From a virus: DNA of 64,000 bases. Shown one piece after another: positions 23,481-31,167 of this stretch. The notes under the pieces were generated by a model. That model was given only the letters and a program-made list of their open reading frames with translations. It ran no database searches and had not been told where the DNA came from. The position numbers and the translations under genes are program-made. The stretch is taken from positions 1 through 64,000 of IMG/VR virus record IMGVR_UViG_3300027758_000008; one strand, given 5' to 3'. Position 1 is the first letter of the stretch, and each line of letters opens with the position of its first letter.

Positions 23481-23834
23481 TTATGCGCGGGTTAATAAAT
23501 CTACAGCATCTTGAGGGCTTCGCGCAATACCTGCTATCCCTCCATGTTTGTTTACGTGCTCTATAAATTGAATCTGTTCCTTGCTGGCCCTGCCTTTAGG
23601 GGCCTTTACTTCTATAGCAAAAAACTTCCCTTTATTGGTTATTCCAATCAAATCAGCGGAACCATTGCATAGCCCGCAAGGTATCATTTGTGCGTTTGCT
23701 AGCGTCACTGTTCGGTTGTCCTTGTGTATTACTTGGCCGGTCCAGAATGAGCCTGTTTCATTGCGCCATACGGTGTGACCCAGTTGGCTAATTGCGATCA
23801 TGATGTTGCGCTGTATCTTGGTCTCTAAGTTCAT
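23481..23834 (-). CDS. VRR-NUC domain nuclease
   Basis: This 117-residue protein has the compact VRR-NUC (PD-(D/E)XK) core: GSADLIGI, then FFAIEVKAPKGRASKEQIQFIEHV. The Asp and the E-V-K pair are the expected metal-binding and catalytic residues. Stand-alone VRR-NUC proteins in phages are thought to resolve DNA junctions or branched replication intermediates. Its ATG overlaps the helicase stop. Confidence 0.8.
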   Translation of the reverse strand: MNLETKIQRNIMIAISQLGHTVWRNETGSFWTGQVIHKDNRTVTLANAQMIPCGLCNGSADLIGITNKGKFFAIEVKAPKGRASKEQIQFIEHVNKHGGIAGIARSPQDAVDLLTRA

Positions 23835-25303
23835 AAACTAGCCTCTATTCTCTTAGCTTCTGCGTAGTCTTTTGGTCCAGGCTTCTTGCCTCCTCTGGCC
23901 ATATAAACGTTGACTGCCCACCCACTGGCATTCTTCATGCCGCGCCGCTTGCCAAGCGCTATCAAGTCACGCAATCCGTTTGCCTGCCCCTGCTCCTGTC
24001 GGGCTCGTTTTCGCTCTGCCTGTACCGCTGCCATATCTACTTGCTCTAGCTCGCCCTCAACCTCGTTTAACTTGCGCTCTTTCTTCTCTACCGGAGCTCC
24101 GCACATTGGGCATGCGTCAACACCAGACTTGAACACCGCGTAACACTGCCCGCACTGAGACACATTTACGTCTGGCTCGTCGTCTTTCTTTTTGCGTCTT
24201 TTTGGTTCATCTCCTGATAAAGACCATTCACGTTTTTCACACGGCAAACCATGTTTAACTATACATCCTGCATGGTCAAGTATGACAGCCGGGTTAGGCT
24301 TCTTACGCATAGCCCTGAACACCATCTGCAGGTATCGCGCAACAGACTGTGTAGGCCTAAGCAGTATGCAGCATTCAAGTGTACAGTCTCTGCCCACCTG
24401 CGCGGACAAATCGAAACCCTCTATAACTAGTTCGCAATTACATAAGACCTTGTAGCGACCGTCAGCCAGCCCCATACAGGCATCTTTTATTTCGCCCTCC
24501 GTGCTTGTTCCGTCCACGTGTATAGCCGGCACGCCTGAATCATTGAAAGCTTGTGCAGTTTGCTTGCTGTGCTTAACGTTTACGCAATAACAGACTGTGC
24601 GCAGACCGTTAGCCAATTTTTTCCAGTGACTAACCGCGTCGCCTACAATTGATGGTTTAGACATAGCGCCGGCTAACTGGTCTTTGTTGTAGTCACCGCC
24701 GGCGTTTTTAACGTCTGACAGGTCAGGGCTAACTGGGGTTGTGTAGGCGACGTAATTGGAAAGCCTACGTTGCTTTATAAGCCATGCAGTTGACTTAGCC
24801 TCTATCATTTCGTCAAATAAGTCACCTAGCGCTTTACCGTCAAGACGCTTAGGCGTTCCGGTTAGCCCTATAACCAAAGCGCCATTGTCGCGAGCCCAAT
24901 TAATGACGGTCTCGAACATGTTGCCTTTAGCCAGATGCGCCTCGTCTATAAACATGATTCGAGGCGGTGCCAGTCTCTCAAGCCTGCTGTAAACAGTACC
25001 GATGGTGCCAATCTGGACGGGTAGCTTTGATTGACGACGTCCACTAGTGATTAGGCCGTGTTCAATCTTGGCAGACCAGAAAGACTTATCGGTCTGACGT
25101 AGCAGGTTCTTTCTGTGAACCAAAAACCAAACGCTTGTATGCGGGTTTTTAGCTTGTGCCTCTTGCGTGATGTAGCCTGCAACCACGGTTTTCCCGAATG
25201 CTGGGCTGGCCACGCCCAAAACAGATTTACACCCTTTGGCCACTGCCGCGCGTAAGTTGTGCACGAATTCAGCCTGGTCCTCATATAGCTGGAATTGGCT
25301 CAT
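23831..25303 (-). CDS. SF2 DEAH helicase with zinc finger (unit A)
   Basis: This 490-residue helicase has motif I ASPAFGKTVVAGY, motif II IDEAHLAKG, motif III-like GLTGTPKR and a C-terminal helicase half with VFRAMRKKP. A four-cysteine finger (CGQC, then CPMC) near residue 390 and a basic C-terminus follow. It would remodel forks or recombination intermediates. Its ATG overlaps the stop of the 57-residue HTH gene by four bases, so regulator and helicase are co-transcribed. Confidence 0.85.
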   Translation of the reverse strand: MSQFQLYEDQAEFVHNLRAAVAKGCKSVLGVASPAFGKTVVAGYITQEAQAKNPHTSVWFLVHRKNLLRQTDKSFWSAKIEHGLITSGRRQSKLPVQIGTIGTVYSRLERLAPPRIMFIDEAHLAKGNMFETVINWARDNGALVIGLTGTPKRLDGKALGDLFDEMIEAKSTAWLIKQRRLSNYVAYTTPVSPDLSDVKNAGGDYNKDQLAGAMSKPSIVGDAVSHWKKLANGLRTVCYCVNVKHSKQTAQAFNDSGVPAIHVDGTSTEGEIKDACMGLADGRYKVLCNCELVIEGFDLSAQVGRDCTLECCILLRPTQSVARYLQMVFRAMRKKPNPAVILDHAGCIVKHGLPCEKREWSLSGDEPKRRKKKDDEPDVNVSQCGQCYAVFKSGVDACPMCGAPVEKKERKLNEVEGELEQVDMAAVQAERKRARQEQGQANGLRDLIALGKRRGMKNASGWAVNVYMARGGKKPGPKDYAEAKRIEASL

Positions 25304-25473
25304 TGGTTGGCCTCCAGGTAGTCAGACAGCTTTTTTACTGTGACGTAACTAGGGTTAGGCGCCTTGCCTGTTTTCACTGCAGATATAAACTGCCGCGTCA
25401 TTCCTACAGACTTGGCAACAGCGCTTATATTGCGGTCACTTAGTCTCTGTTTTATTTCATCTAGTGTAAGCAT
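25300..25473 (-). CDS. Cro-like HTH regulator (57 aa)
   Basis: This 57-residue protein reads MLTLDEIKQRLSDRNISAVA, then KSVGMTRQFISAVKTGKAPN, a clear Xre-type helix-turn-helix with little else. It is the first gene of the minus-strand replication operon and faces the divergent exonuclease gene. Position and size match Cro. Unit B has an unrelated-looking YdaS/Cro-type gene in the same place (59500-59739), so the two phages probably differ in early control. No partner repressor was found. Confidence 0.75.
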   Translation of the reverse strand: MLTLDEIKQRLSDRNISAVAKSVGMTRQFISAVKTGKAPNPSYVTVKKLSDYLEANQ

Positions 25474-25498
25474 TGTTTAACCTTTTTGTTATTAGGTG

Positions 25499-25527
25499 TT
25501 GACACAATAAACCATAAAGCATAGGAT
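25499..25527 (+). promoter_or_regulatory. Sigma-70-like promoter for the recombination operon
   Basis: A perfect TTGACA (25499-25504) and TAGGAT (25522-25527) with 17-base spacing face the exonuclease gene at 25577. This ordinary promoter contrasts with the palindrome-type promoters used further along the same strand. Confidence 0.7.
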
Positions 25528-25535
25528 TACAACCA

Positions 25536-25552
25536 CTGGCTGACTTAGCCAG
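25536..25552. repeat. Inverted repeat, candidate operator
   Basis: CTGGCT and AGCCAG flank a five-base centre in the leader between the promoter and the exonuclease start. It is perfect over six bases per arm. It could be the binding site of the 57-residue HTH protein or a leader hairpin. Confidence 0.45.
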
Positions 25553-25576
25553 CAACAACCAAACGGGCTACAGAAC

Positions 25577-26434
25577 ATGATAGACGTTATTGATTACACC
25601 CAGCATGAGGGTGAACTGCCAGCAACATGCGCAGTTATTAACATGCCAAACAGTGCTTATCACACTCACCCGTCAATAAGCAAAAGCGGGTTAGATTTGA
25701 TAAACCGCAGTATCGCCCACTATGAGTACCGCACGCCGTTTGAACTTACGCGGCACATGGAGATAGGCACCGCAATACACGCCGCGCTTTTCGAGCACGA
25801 GCGATACAAGTCTGAGTATATTCTTTTGCCTAACGTGAAAGACCGACGAGCTAGCGAGTACAAGCAGGCTGTGAAAGCCGCAGGCACTAGCGAGTTGGTT
25901 TTAGTTGGTCATGAGTCAGACAAGGTAAACGGCATGTACCAAAGCGTTAGCCTAAACAAAGAAGCTATGAAGCTTCTAAGCGAAGGATACCCTGAGCTGT
26001 CAGTGTTTGCCGTATGTCAAGCAACCGGATTGCATCTTCGCTGCCGTTTCGACTTCCTAACGCGCGGCGGAGTCGCTGTTGACCTAAAGAAAACGCAAGA
26101 CGTTCGCTATGACAAGTTCCAGCGCTCTATAGGGTCTTACCGTTATCACGTACAGGATGCGTTTTACATGTATGTAGCGGCACTTGCCGGAATCAACGTG
26201 AAAGAGTTCAAGTTTTTGGCAGTAGAAGAGCAACCGCCGCACTCCAACAAACTATACACGCTTGATGATGAAGCTAAAGCAGTGGGTCGCCGTGAATTTA
26301 ACAGGGACTTAACCGCATACGCTGAATTCAAGAAAGCCGGCGGAATTCCTGCAGGTCTTGTTCAGGAATCAGAGTTAATGAGCCTGCCAGTATGGGCGTT
26401 AGACGACGAAGCAGACGCGGAGTATCAACTATGA
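25577..26434 (+). CDS. RecE-like / PD-(D/E)XK exonuclease
   Basis: This 285-residue protein has the layout of phage PD-(D/E)XK exonucleases (DUF3799/RecE-like): HPSISKSGLDLINRS near residue 33, MEIGTAIHAALFE near 62, and the nuclease core CRFDFLTRGGVAVDLKKTQD near 170. It would chew 5' ends to give single strands for annealing. It is the first gene of the plus-strand recombination operon, and its stop overlaps the next start (ATGA). Confidence 0.78.
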   Translation: MIDVIDYTQHEGELPATCAVINMPNSAYHTHPSISKSGLDLINRSIAHYEYRTPFELTRHMEIGTAIHAALFEHERYKSEYILLPNVKDRRASEYKQAVKAAGTSELVLVGHESDKVNGMYQSVSLNKEAMKLLSEGYPELSVFAVCQATGLHLRCRFDFLTRGGVAVDLKKTQDVRYDKFQRSIGSYRYHVQDAFYMYVAALAGINVKEFKFLAVEEQPPHSNKLYTLDDEAKAVGRREFNRDLTAYAEFKKAGGIPAGLVQESELMSLPVWALDDEADAEYQL

Positions 26435-27009
26435 ATGATTTAAGTTTCACTATTAAACCAAAGTCTGACCAGTTAAACGCAGATGACCTTATAGCTGGAC
26501 CTATCACGGTTACCGTTCAGGATGTTGTTGTTTATGAGTCCCCAGACCAGCCTGTTAGTGTTGTTATAGGTAACGGCTATCATCCTTACAAGCCTTGTAA
26601 ATCTATGCGGCGATTGATGATAGCAGTGTGGGGTAAGCACGACAGCGACTGGATTGGTCAGAGTATGACGCTGTTTAACGATCCGTCTGTTACCTGGGCG
26701 GGCGCTGCAGTGGGCGGAATTCGCATCAGCCACATGACTGGCTTAACCAAGCCTTTCAGCGTTGCGCTGACTGCTACGCGAGGCAAACGCAAGCCTTACA
26801 CTGTGGAGCCGTTACAGTTGCCGGCGTACCCTGCTGAGTCGTTCAACAAGAACAAATCGCAATGGGCGCAATTGATTGGTGAAGGCAAGTACACACCACA
26901 GCAAATCATTCAAGGTTGCCAGCAGAAGGGTTTGTTAACCGAAGAAATGAAAACAGAAATTTTAAACATGGCTCAACCGGAGCCGCAAACAGATGATGAG
27001 GATATGTAA
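26431..27009 (+). CDS. Conserved recombination-cassette protein (192 aa)
   Basis: This 192-residue protein starts at ATG 26431 and contains KPCKSMRRLMIAVWGKHDSDW and VTWAGAAVGGIRISHMTGL, conserved in a family seen next to phage exonucleases and SSB-like genes. The position suggests a single-strand annealing or exonuclease partner, but I do not know a demonstrated function. A C-terminal acidic tail (EPQTDDEDM) resembles tails that bind partner proteins. Confidence 0.6.
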   Translation: MNDLSFTIKPKSDQLNADDLIAGPITVTVQDVVVYESPDQPVSVVIGNGYHPYKPCKSMRRLMIAVWGKHDSDWIGQSMTLFNDPSVTWAGAAVGGIRISHMTGLTKPFSVALTATRGKRKPYTVEPLQLPAYPAESFNKNKSQWAQLIGEGKYTPQQIIQGCQQKGLLTEEMKTEILNMAQPEPQTDDEDM

Positions 27010-27011
27010 TC

Positions 27012-27320
27012 ATGGCTAAACGATTAGTAGTTAAAACAGGCGAGTACACAAACCAGCAAGGTGAGACAAAGGGCGAATACACTAAAATTGGTGTAATTTT
27101 AAATAACCAAAACGGCGACTTTATTTTGATGGACCCGACCATCAATTTAGCTGGCGTGCTACTTAAACAGAATGCTCTAGCCGCCAAGCAAGGTAAGCAG
27201 CAAAGCGACTCTGTTATGGTCAGCGTATTCGAGGACCAACCTCAACAAAACGCACCGCAGCAACAGCCGCAAGGTGGATACCAGCAACAACCCAGCCCTA
27301 GCGGTGGCGCTCCGTTCTAA
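27012..27320 (+). CDS. SSB-like single-strand DNA-binding protein
   Basis: This 102-residue protein has an N-terminal beta barrel-like part (RLVVKTGEYTNQQGETKGEYTKIGVIL) and a Gln/Pro-rich tail (QQNAPQQQPQGGYQQQPSPSGGAPF), the build of SSB proteins, although the tail is not acidic. It follows the exonuclease and its partner by two bases. A role in protecting single strands during recombination-dependent replication is inferred. Confidence 0.6.
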   Translation: MAKRLVVKTGEYTNQQGETKGEYTKIGVILNNQNGDFILMDPTINLAGVLLKQNALAAKQGKQQSDSVMVSVFEDQPQQNAPQQQPQGGYQQQPSPSGGAPF

Positions 27321-27353
27321 TAAGGCAAGCCGGCTCAACAGGGCCGGCTCCAC

Positions 27354-27389
27354 TGGTCAAACCACCTTGGCGCGTAGAGATGGTATATT
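27354..27389 (+). promoter_or_regulatory. Palindrome-type promoter P4 (pentapeptide operon)
   Basis: TGGTCAAACCA (27354-27364) lies 30 bases, start to start, before TATATT (27384-27389), preceded by ATGG as at P1. No -35 is present. A start of transcription near 27396 would leave a short leader with GGAGGGGG before ATG 27412. Confidence 0.75.
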
Positions 27390-27411
27390 GTAGGAAATGG
27401 AGGGGGATAAA

Positions 27412-28119
27412 ATGATTGAAATAAAAAACAGATTTACAGGGGGAATTATCCACAGTGGTGATTTCCAAAGCGTTAAAGAATGTTTGCTTGATGCTATTAA
27501 AAATGACGCAAACCTACGGGGCGCAAACCTACGGGGCGCAGACCTACGGTACGCAAACCTAGAGGACGCAAACCTACGGGGCGCAGACCTACGGTACGCA
27601 AACCTAGAGGACGCAAACCTACTGGGCGCAAACCTACTGGACGCAGACCTAGGGGACGCAGACCTACGGTACGCAGACCTACTGGGCGCAAACCTACGGT
27701 ACGCAGACCTAGGGGACGCAGACCTAGGGGGCGCAAACCTAGGGGGCGCAAACCTAGGGGACGCAGACCTAGGGGGCGCAAACCTAGGGGGCGCAAACCT
27801 ACGGTACGCAAACCTACGGGGCGCAGACCTACGGTACGCAAACCTAGGGGACGCAGACCTACGTTGGTGTGCTGGCAATAAATGCGAAATCAAATCACTA
27901 TGGTTTAGTGATGTATACCCAATAACCTATACATCGGAATATATGCAAATTGGCTGTGAGCGTCACAAAATTGCCGATTGGTGGGAATTTGACGACAAGC
28001 GCATTTTAAAAATGGATGGTAAAACTGCATTGAAGTTTTGGCGGGAAAATAAAGATTTGATTAAGCAGATTGTTGACGCCAATCCAGCCAAGCCTACAGG
28101 CAAGGAGTCTGACAAATGA
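27412..28119 (+). CDS. Pentapeptide-repeat protein
   Basis: This 235-residue protein has a 30-residue N-terminal part, 24 consecutive pentapeptides of the A(N/D)L(R/G/L/E)(G/D/Y) type (about residues 33-152), and a C-terminal domain (GNKCEIKSLWFSD to FWRENKDLIKQIV). The repeats should form a right-handed quadrilateral helix like that of Qnr and MfpA, which mimic DNA and bind gyrase. Whether this one does is unknown. ATG 27412 is chosen because of GGAGGGGG; ATG 27397 would be nearly leaderless. Confidence 0.82.
   Translation: MIEIKNRFTGGIIHSGDFQSVKECLLDAIKNDANLRGANLRGADLRYANLEDANLRGADLRYANLEDANLLGANLLDADLGDADLRYADLLGANLRYADLGDADLGGANLGGANLGDADLGGANLGGANLRYANLRGADLRYANLGDADLRWCAGNKCEIKSLWFSDVYPITYTSEYMQIGCERHKIADWWEFDDKRILKMDGKTALKFWRENKDLIKQIVDANPAKPTGKESDK
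27510..27866 (+). repeat. Tandem 15-base repeats inside the pentapeptide gene
   Basis: About 24 units of a 15-base sequence (GC-A-AACCTA or GC-A-GACCTA followed by CGG/GGG/GAG/CTG and GGC/GAC/TAC) follow one another. Ala is always GCA and Leu always CTA, so synonymous variation is almost absent. This points to recent expansion or gene conversion. Changes in unit number would keep the frame. Confidence 0.85.
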
Positions 28120-28436
28120 CAAAACAACAACTACTAGCGCTGTTGCGTGAGGCGCTATCTGACTGTATTTGCAAGGGTATAAGCATTAACGAGTATATCA
28201 AAGAGGTAGAGCGCACAAACCACGTAGGTGATTTGGAGTTGCCGGCGCTTTCATCTGACACCCAATGCGAACATGAATATGTCGTTAGATATGACCACGG
28301 CACATGCAAAAAGTGCGGGTGGATATTTACTGACGGCGGCTGGGGAACTGCTAAACGCATGTGGTTTAAAAGCCTTGATGATGCAAAGTTCTATAAGCAG
28401 CATGGTCGACTACCACAACCACCGGAGGGAGTATGA
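28116..28436 (+). CDS. Small zinc-ribbon-like protein (106 aa)
   Basis: This 106-residue protein overlaps the preceding gene in the ATGA manner. The middle has CEHEYVVRYDHGTCKKCGW, giving Cys/His ligands for a likely zinc site. The N-terminal half is helical (LLALLREALSDCICKGISINEYIKEV). Function is unknown; it belongs to the operon behind promoter P4. Confidence 0.5.
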   Translation: MTKQQLLALLREALSDCICKGISINEYIKEVERTNHVGDLELPALSSDTQCEHEYVVRYDHGTCKKCGWIFTDGGWGTAKRMWFKSLDDAKFYKQHGRLPQPPEGV

Positions 28437-28723
28437 GTGAGTTAAAGCAAATGTTAAGTCTTCAATTAAGACTGGCGAGAAAGTCGGGGGCGAATGCTAT
28501 GGCTGATTTACTTGGCAACTCGAAAAGAGAAATCGAGCGGCTAGAATCACAGGTTAGGCAAATGTCAGAGTTATGCTTGACGGTTGAGGAAGTAAATTCA
28601 ATCAAAGCCGATGCTGTGCGTGAGGCTGCTAAAGAAATTAACTGGACTGCACTTACAAAGCCGCAGCAGGCAAAGGACGCGCTTGTTTATCTGGCGAACA
28701 AATTGGAGAAGGGCGAGTTATGA
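28433..28723 (+). CDS. Small coiled-coil protein (96 aa)
   Basis: This 96-residue, almost entirely helical protein (KREIERLESQVRQMSELCLTVEEV) could form a coiled coil of about 40 residues. It overlaps its neighbours by four bases. The N-terminal MSELKQMLSLQLRLARKSGANAMADLL resembles a segment of the coiled-coil protein at 29980-30603 (LKRMLKLQAQLHKKQGAESLGVLF), so the two may be related. Confidence 0.55.
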   Translation: MSELKQMLSLQLRLARKSGANAMADLLGNSKREIERLESQVRQMSELCLTVEEVNSIKADAVREAAKEINWTALTKPQQAKDALVYLANKLEKGEL

Positions 28724-29016
28724 AAACCTGCGAATACCTGCGAAAGCGGATGCTGAATGAGTTGGTAACAATTCATGGCCCTAATTGCTGCGAGTACGCT
28801 GACATTGATGATGTAATCGAATTCATCCTCAGCCGCGACAAAGACCTTGCTGTATCTGTTTCTGAGTTCGTAAGCGCAACAGGAAGTAAAATCAAGGCCG
28901 CCGAGAAGTTAGGATGCAGCCGAAACACGATTTTGCGCTATGAAGATGACACAGATTGCAAATACCACCACGTTTACAATGGCCGATTGTTTACGGCTAA
29001 GGGTAGCGCGCAGTGA
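28720..29016 (+). CDS. NinH-like HTH protein
   Basis: This 98-residue protein ends in a Fis-type helix-turn-helix (KIKAAEKLGCSRNTILRYEDD) followed by YHHVYNGRLF. That matches the C-terminal plan of lambda NinH (ARRL-C-R-TVRKY and HAIVNGVL). A 50-residue N-terminal helical part is extra. DNA binding is likely, and a regulatory role in this operon or on the palindrome promoters is possible but not shown. Confidence 0.6.
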   Translation: MKTCEYLRKRMLNELVTIHGPNCCEYADIDDVIEFILSRDKDLAVSVSEFVSATGSKIKAAEKLGCSRNTILRYEDDTDCKYHHVYNGRLFTAKGSAQ

Positions 29017-29192
29017 GTCAGGGTGTCTTATTCGGATACAGTGAAACATATTACGAGATACACGCGTATCTAATTGATGTCTGCTCGTATTCTAACGAGG
29101 CTGCACATGATTACATTTTAGAGGCTTGCCCGCATGTGCTGGCGCATGATTTTGTGCCAGCGCCCGTTACAAGTTTGGAGTATGAAGAATGA
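29013..29192 (+). CDS. Small early protein (59 aa)
   Basis: This 59-residue ORF starts at GTG 29013, overlapping the previous stop (GTGA). It reads MSQGVLFGYSETYYEIHAYLIDVCSYSNEAAHDYILEACPHVLAHDF. It is acidic and helical. Its stop overlaps the next ATG. No family was recognised; tight coupling on both sides is the main evidence that it is real. Confidence 0.5.
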   Translation: MSQGVLFGYSETYYEIHAYLIDVCSYSNEAAHDYILEACPHVLAHDFVPAPVTSLEYEE

Positions 29193-29374
29193 CCAAAAAC
29201 ACAGGCAAAGCATCGTCGCCAGGATACCGAAAAGTCGCGACAATATACTGCCCAATCTACGGCTACGAGATAGAGCGCACTATTTGCGAGCACGACGATG
29301 TTTGGCTTGTTGACGTTTGGGGCGTTCCGTATCGGTGGGAGTGGGTGAAATCAGTGAAGGTGTATTGGCGATGA
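29189..29374 (+). CDS. Small early protein (61 aa)
   Basis: This 61-residue protein has GYRKVATIYCPIYGYEIERTICEHDDVWLVDVWG, a small beta-type fold with two Cys and many aromatics. It overlaps both neighbours in the ATGA manner. Function is unknown. Confidence 0.5.
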   Translation: MTKNTGKASSPGYRKVATIYCPIYGYEIERTICEHDDVWLVDVWGVPYRWEWVKSVKVYWR

Positions 29375-29640
29375 ATATGGAGCCGTTTAATTTTTGCATA
29401 CAATGGATGGTGTACGATTATTTGCCAACCCTGAAAACCGGAGACTTCCTACCTGGTCAACTTTGCATGCCCGATAGGATAGGCGTTGAGCGAAAGACGT
29501 ATCGAGAAGTGTTACGCGTTCTGGATTTCCATGGAGTTATAAGTGTCAAGCATGGCAAACCCACAAAGTTCATAAGCCTTAACAAGCCTGGACTGCTGTA
29601 CGTCATGGAGCGTAAAGGCTTAACTGGTCAAACCACATAA
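29371..29640 (+). CDS. Winged-helix DNA-binding protein (89 aa)
   Basis: This 89-residue protein starts at ATG 29371. It has LKTGDFLPGQLCMPDRIGVERKTYREVLRVLDFHGVISVKHGKPTKFI, close to the GntR-type winged helix (L-PG, then recognition helix and wing with G-V). Its last codons overlap the palindrome of promoter P5, so a protein bound there would sit at the end of this gene. It is a plausible candidate for the palindrome-binding regulator, but no direct link is visible. Confidence 0.6.
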   Translation: MNMEPFNFCIQWMVYDYLPTLKTGDFLPGQLCMPDRIGVERKTYREVLRVLDFHGVISVKHGKPTKFISLNKPGLLYVMERKGLTGQTT

Positions 29641-29660
29641 TCGAAAAATGGTGGTATATT
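29625..29660 (+). promoter_or_regulatory. Palindrome-type promoter P5
   Basis: TGGTCAAACCA (29625-29635) lies 30 bases, start to start, before TATATT (29655-29660), preceded by GTGG. It begins inside the last codons of the winged-helix gene and drives 29709-30725. Confidence 0.75.
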
Positions 29661-29708
29661 AACCACACTAACAACACCGCAGCAGTATCGCGGATAACGG
29701 AGATACTC

Positions 29709-29885
29709 ATGCGTAGAAGAAATATAGAGGCACCTTTTGTACAAATTAGCAAGAATGCTAAGATTTTTGAGTGCGGCATTTTGGTCGCTATTGTTCTTAC
29801 TGTTTTTGCCTTTGCTGTTTGCTCTGTCGGGCCAATGATTATTGGTGATTCACTACCGGAAGCAACCAAGGCAATCACAGAATAG
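29709..29885 (+). CDS. Small single-span membrane protein (58 aa)
   Basis: This 58-residue protein has a basic N-terminus (MRRRNIEAPFVQISKNAKIF) and one hydrophobic segment (CGILVAIVLTVFAFAVCSVGPMIIG), then a short acidic end. It probably inserts in the inner membrane with the N-terminus inside. It is the first gene after promoter P5. Single-span proteins of this kind can act in superinfection exclusion, which is inference only. Confidence 0.55.
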   Translation: MRRRNIEAPFVQISKNAKIFECGILVAIVLTVFAFAVCSVGPMIIGDSLPEATKAITE

Positions 29886-29979
29886 TTTCAACGCCACCGG
29901 CAGTCACGCATAATTTAACTGTTAGCGCAGTCGCGATGTGTGGCTACCTCAAACCGGTGGCTCCATTTTTGGAGGGAAT

Positions 29980-30603
29980 ATGATTCACAGCGTAGAAGAC
30001 AAAACACAAAAAGAACTTGTCGAGATTGTCAAGATTCAGATGGAGGAATACGAGAAGTTATTAAAGACTGAAAAGCAAACCGGAGCAATGCTGAACGAAG
30101 CGCTGGAGGCTCTCAAAGCAGCAGAGCGTGAGCGGGATGATTTGGAGAAACGACTATCAATTTACGAAAGTAAGGATAATCAATATGCGAATAAATTAAA
30201 AAGAATGCTGAAACTGCAAGCGCAGCTACACAAAAAGCAAGGGGCCGAGTCTCTTGGAGTGTTATTTGATAGCGCATTGTCAGAGATTGAAGCGTTAGAA
30301 AAGCGCGAAAAAGCAGTAGATATAGAACGGTATGTATTATCTTACTGCCTAAATTTCATTAAAGATTTCGCAACCCATGATTCTGAGAGCAAAGACGCTG
30401 CTTTTTTACGACTGAAAAACACTATTAATGACAGCCATGTCAGAGCTAATGAGCTCTTAAACAAATTCGCCATTGAGCAGCAGATTAAAGGAGCAAAAGC
30501 AGCAGGAAGCAAGTTAATTCAAAGTCATGAAGGACAAAAGAAGCAATGGTTTGATGAAGTCTTTATTGGTCAACTACGCCAACAACTAAACGGGGGTGAG
30601 TGA
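29980..30603 (+). CDS. Coiled-coil protein, unknown (207 aa)
   Basis: This 207-residue protein starts at ATG 29980 after TGGAGGGAAT. Residues about 10-70 (VEIVKIQMEEYEKLLKTEKQTG...ERERDDLEKRLSIYE) form a long coiled coil, and the rest is mainly helical. A segment LKRMLKLQAQLHKKQGAESLGVLF resembles part of 28433-28723. The 94 bases upstream hold no gene. Function is unknown. Confidence 0.55.
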   Translation: MIHSVEDKTQKELVEIVKIQMEEYEKLLKTEKQTGAMLNEALEALKAAERERDDLEKRLSIYESKDNQYANKLKRMLKLQAQLHKKQGAESLGVLFDSALSEIEALEKREKAVDIERYVLSYCLNFIKDFATHDSESKDAAFLRLKNTINDSHVRANELLNKFAIEQQIKGAKAAGSKLIQSHEGQKKQWFDEVFIGQLRQQLNGGE

Positions 30604-30725
30604 TGATTCTAACACGCTGGCTAAACGGCTGGACAATCGAAAACATAGCAGCAAAGCACGGCATACGCGTTGAAACTGTTGTGGCTTATTTGCGGGTTCG
30701 TAGTGGGGAGTGGGTGAGCCGGTAA
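30603..30725 (+). CDS. Very small HTH-like protein (40 aa)
   Basis: This 40-residue protein reads MILTRWLNGWTIENIAAKHG, then IRVETVVAYLRVRSGEWVSR. The WTIENIAAKHGIRVETVVAYLR part fits a helix-turn-helix. Its ATG overlaps the preceding stop. It is the last plus-strand gene of the unit, and its stop lies in the hairpin shared with the convergent lysis operon. Confidence 0.5.
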   Translation: MILTRWLNGWTIENIAAKHGIRVETVVAYLRVRSGEWVSR

Positions 30726-30735
30726 TTTAACCGGC
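30718..30735. terminator. Hairpin between convergent operons
   Basis: The stem GCCGGT/ACCGGC with loop AATTTA contains the stop codons of both converging genes. Only short T or A runs flank it, so termination may be modest. Confidence 0.5.
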
Positions 30736-31167
30736 TTTACCACCAAACTTACCCATAGCCTTTTCAACGATAGCGCCCATGTACGGGGCTGAGAAGTAAA
30801 ACGCCAATATCAGCATCATGGCCCCGTTCATCTGTTCAGCATAACCACCAATGACAGTTGCGCTTGCTCGCCATTGCTCAGGCTGTGAAGCCCATACAGC
30901 AACCAAATTCATTACCATGCTAAATACATACATAAACAGCCACACAAACGTAATCATGACCGCAAGAAGCCGCCTTGCTAGGTTTTGTCCGCTAGTGTTA
31001 GCCATCCAGTCTATTATCATCTTTCTGGCTTCTGCGCGCTCTGTGGCTGCGTCTGCCGCCTTCTCTTCGTCAGTATAGAATAGCGCGTCGCCTGCATCTC
31101 GAATCATCGAGACGCCTTCTTTTACGACATCAGATGAACCAAACAATCTACCCCAGAAACTAGCCAT
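30727..31167 (-). CDS. Holin (3-TM, GTA-holin type)
   Basis: This 146-residue protein has an N-terminal amphipathic part (MASFWGRLFGSSDVVKEGVSMIRDAGDALFYTDEEKAA), then three hydrophobic stretches: RRLLAVMITFVWLFMYVFSMVMNLVAVWA, which may span twice, and GAMMLILAFYFSAPYMGAIV. The plan and the DALFYTDEEKA start match three-span phage holins. It would permeabilise the inner membrane at the end of the cycle. Its ATG overlaps the stop of the DUF5675 gene. Confidence 0.75.
   Translation of the reverse strand: MASFWGRLFGSSDVVKEGVSMIRDAGDALFYTDEEKAADAATERAEARKMIIDWMANTSGQNLARRLLAVMITFVWLFMYVFSMVMNLVAVWASQPEQWRASATVIGGYAEQMNGAMMLILAFYFSAPYMGAIVEKAMGKFGGKAG

Noticed and set aside
27510-27866. CRISPR-like array
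   Set aside because: Units are 15 bases, directly adjacent without spacers, and code a pentapeptide-repeat protein.
27357-27893. Long minus-strand ORFs opposite the pentapeptide gene
   Set aside because: The 15-base period keeps other frames open; the antisense products are monotonous Arg/Ser/Phe or Leu/Arg/Pro repeats without a ribosome binding site.
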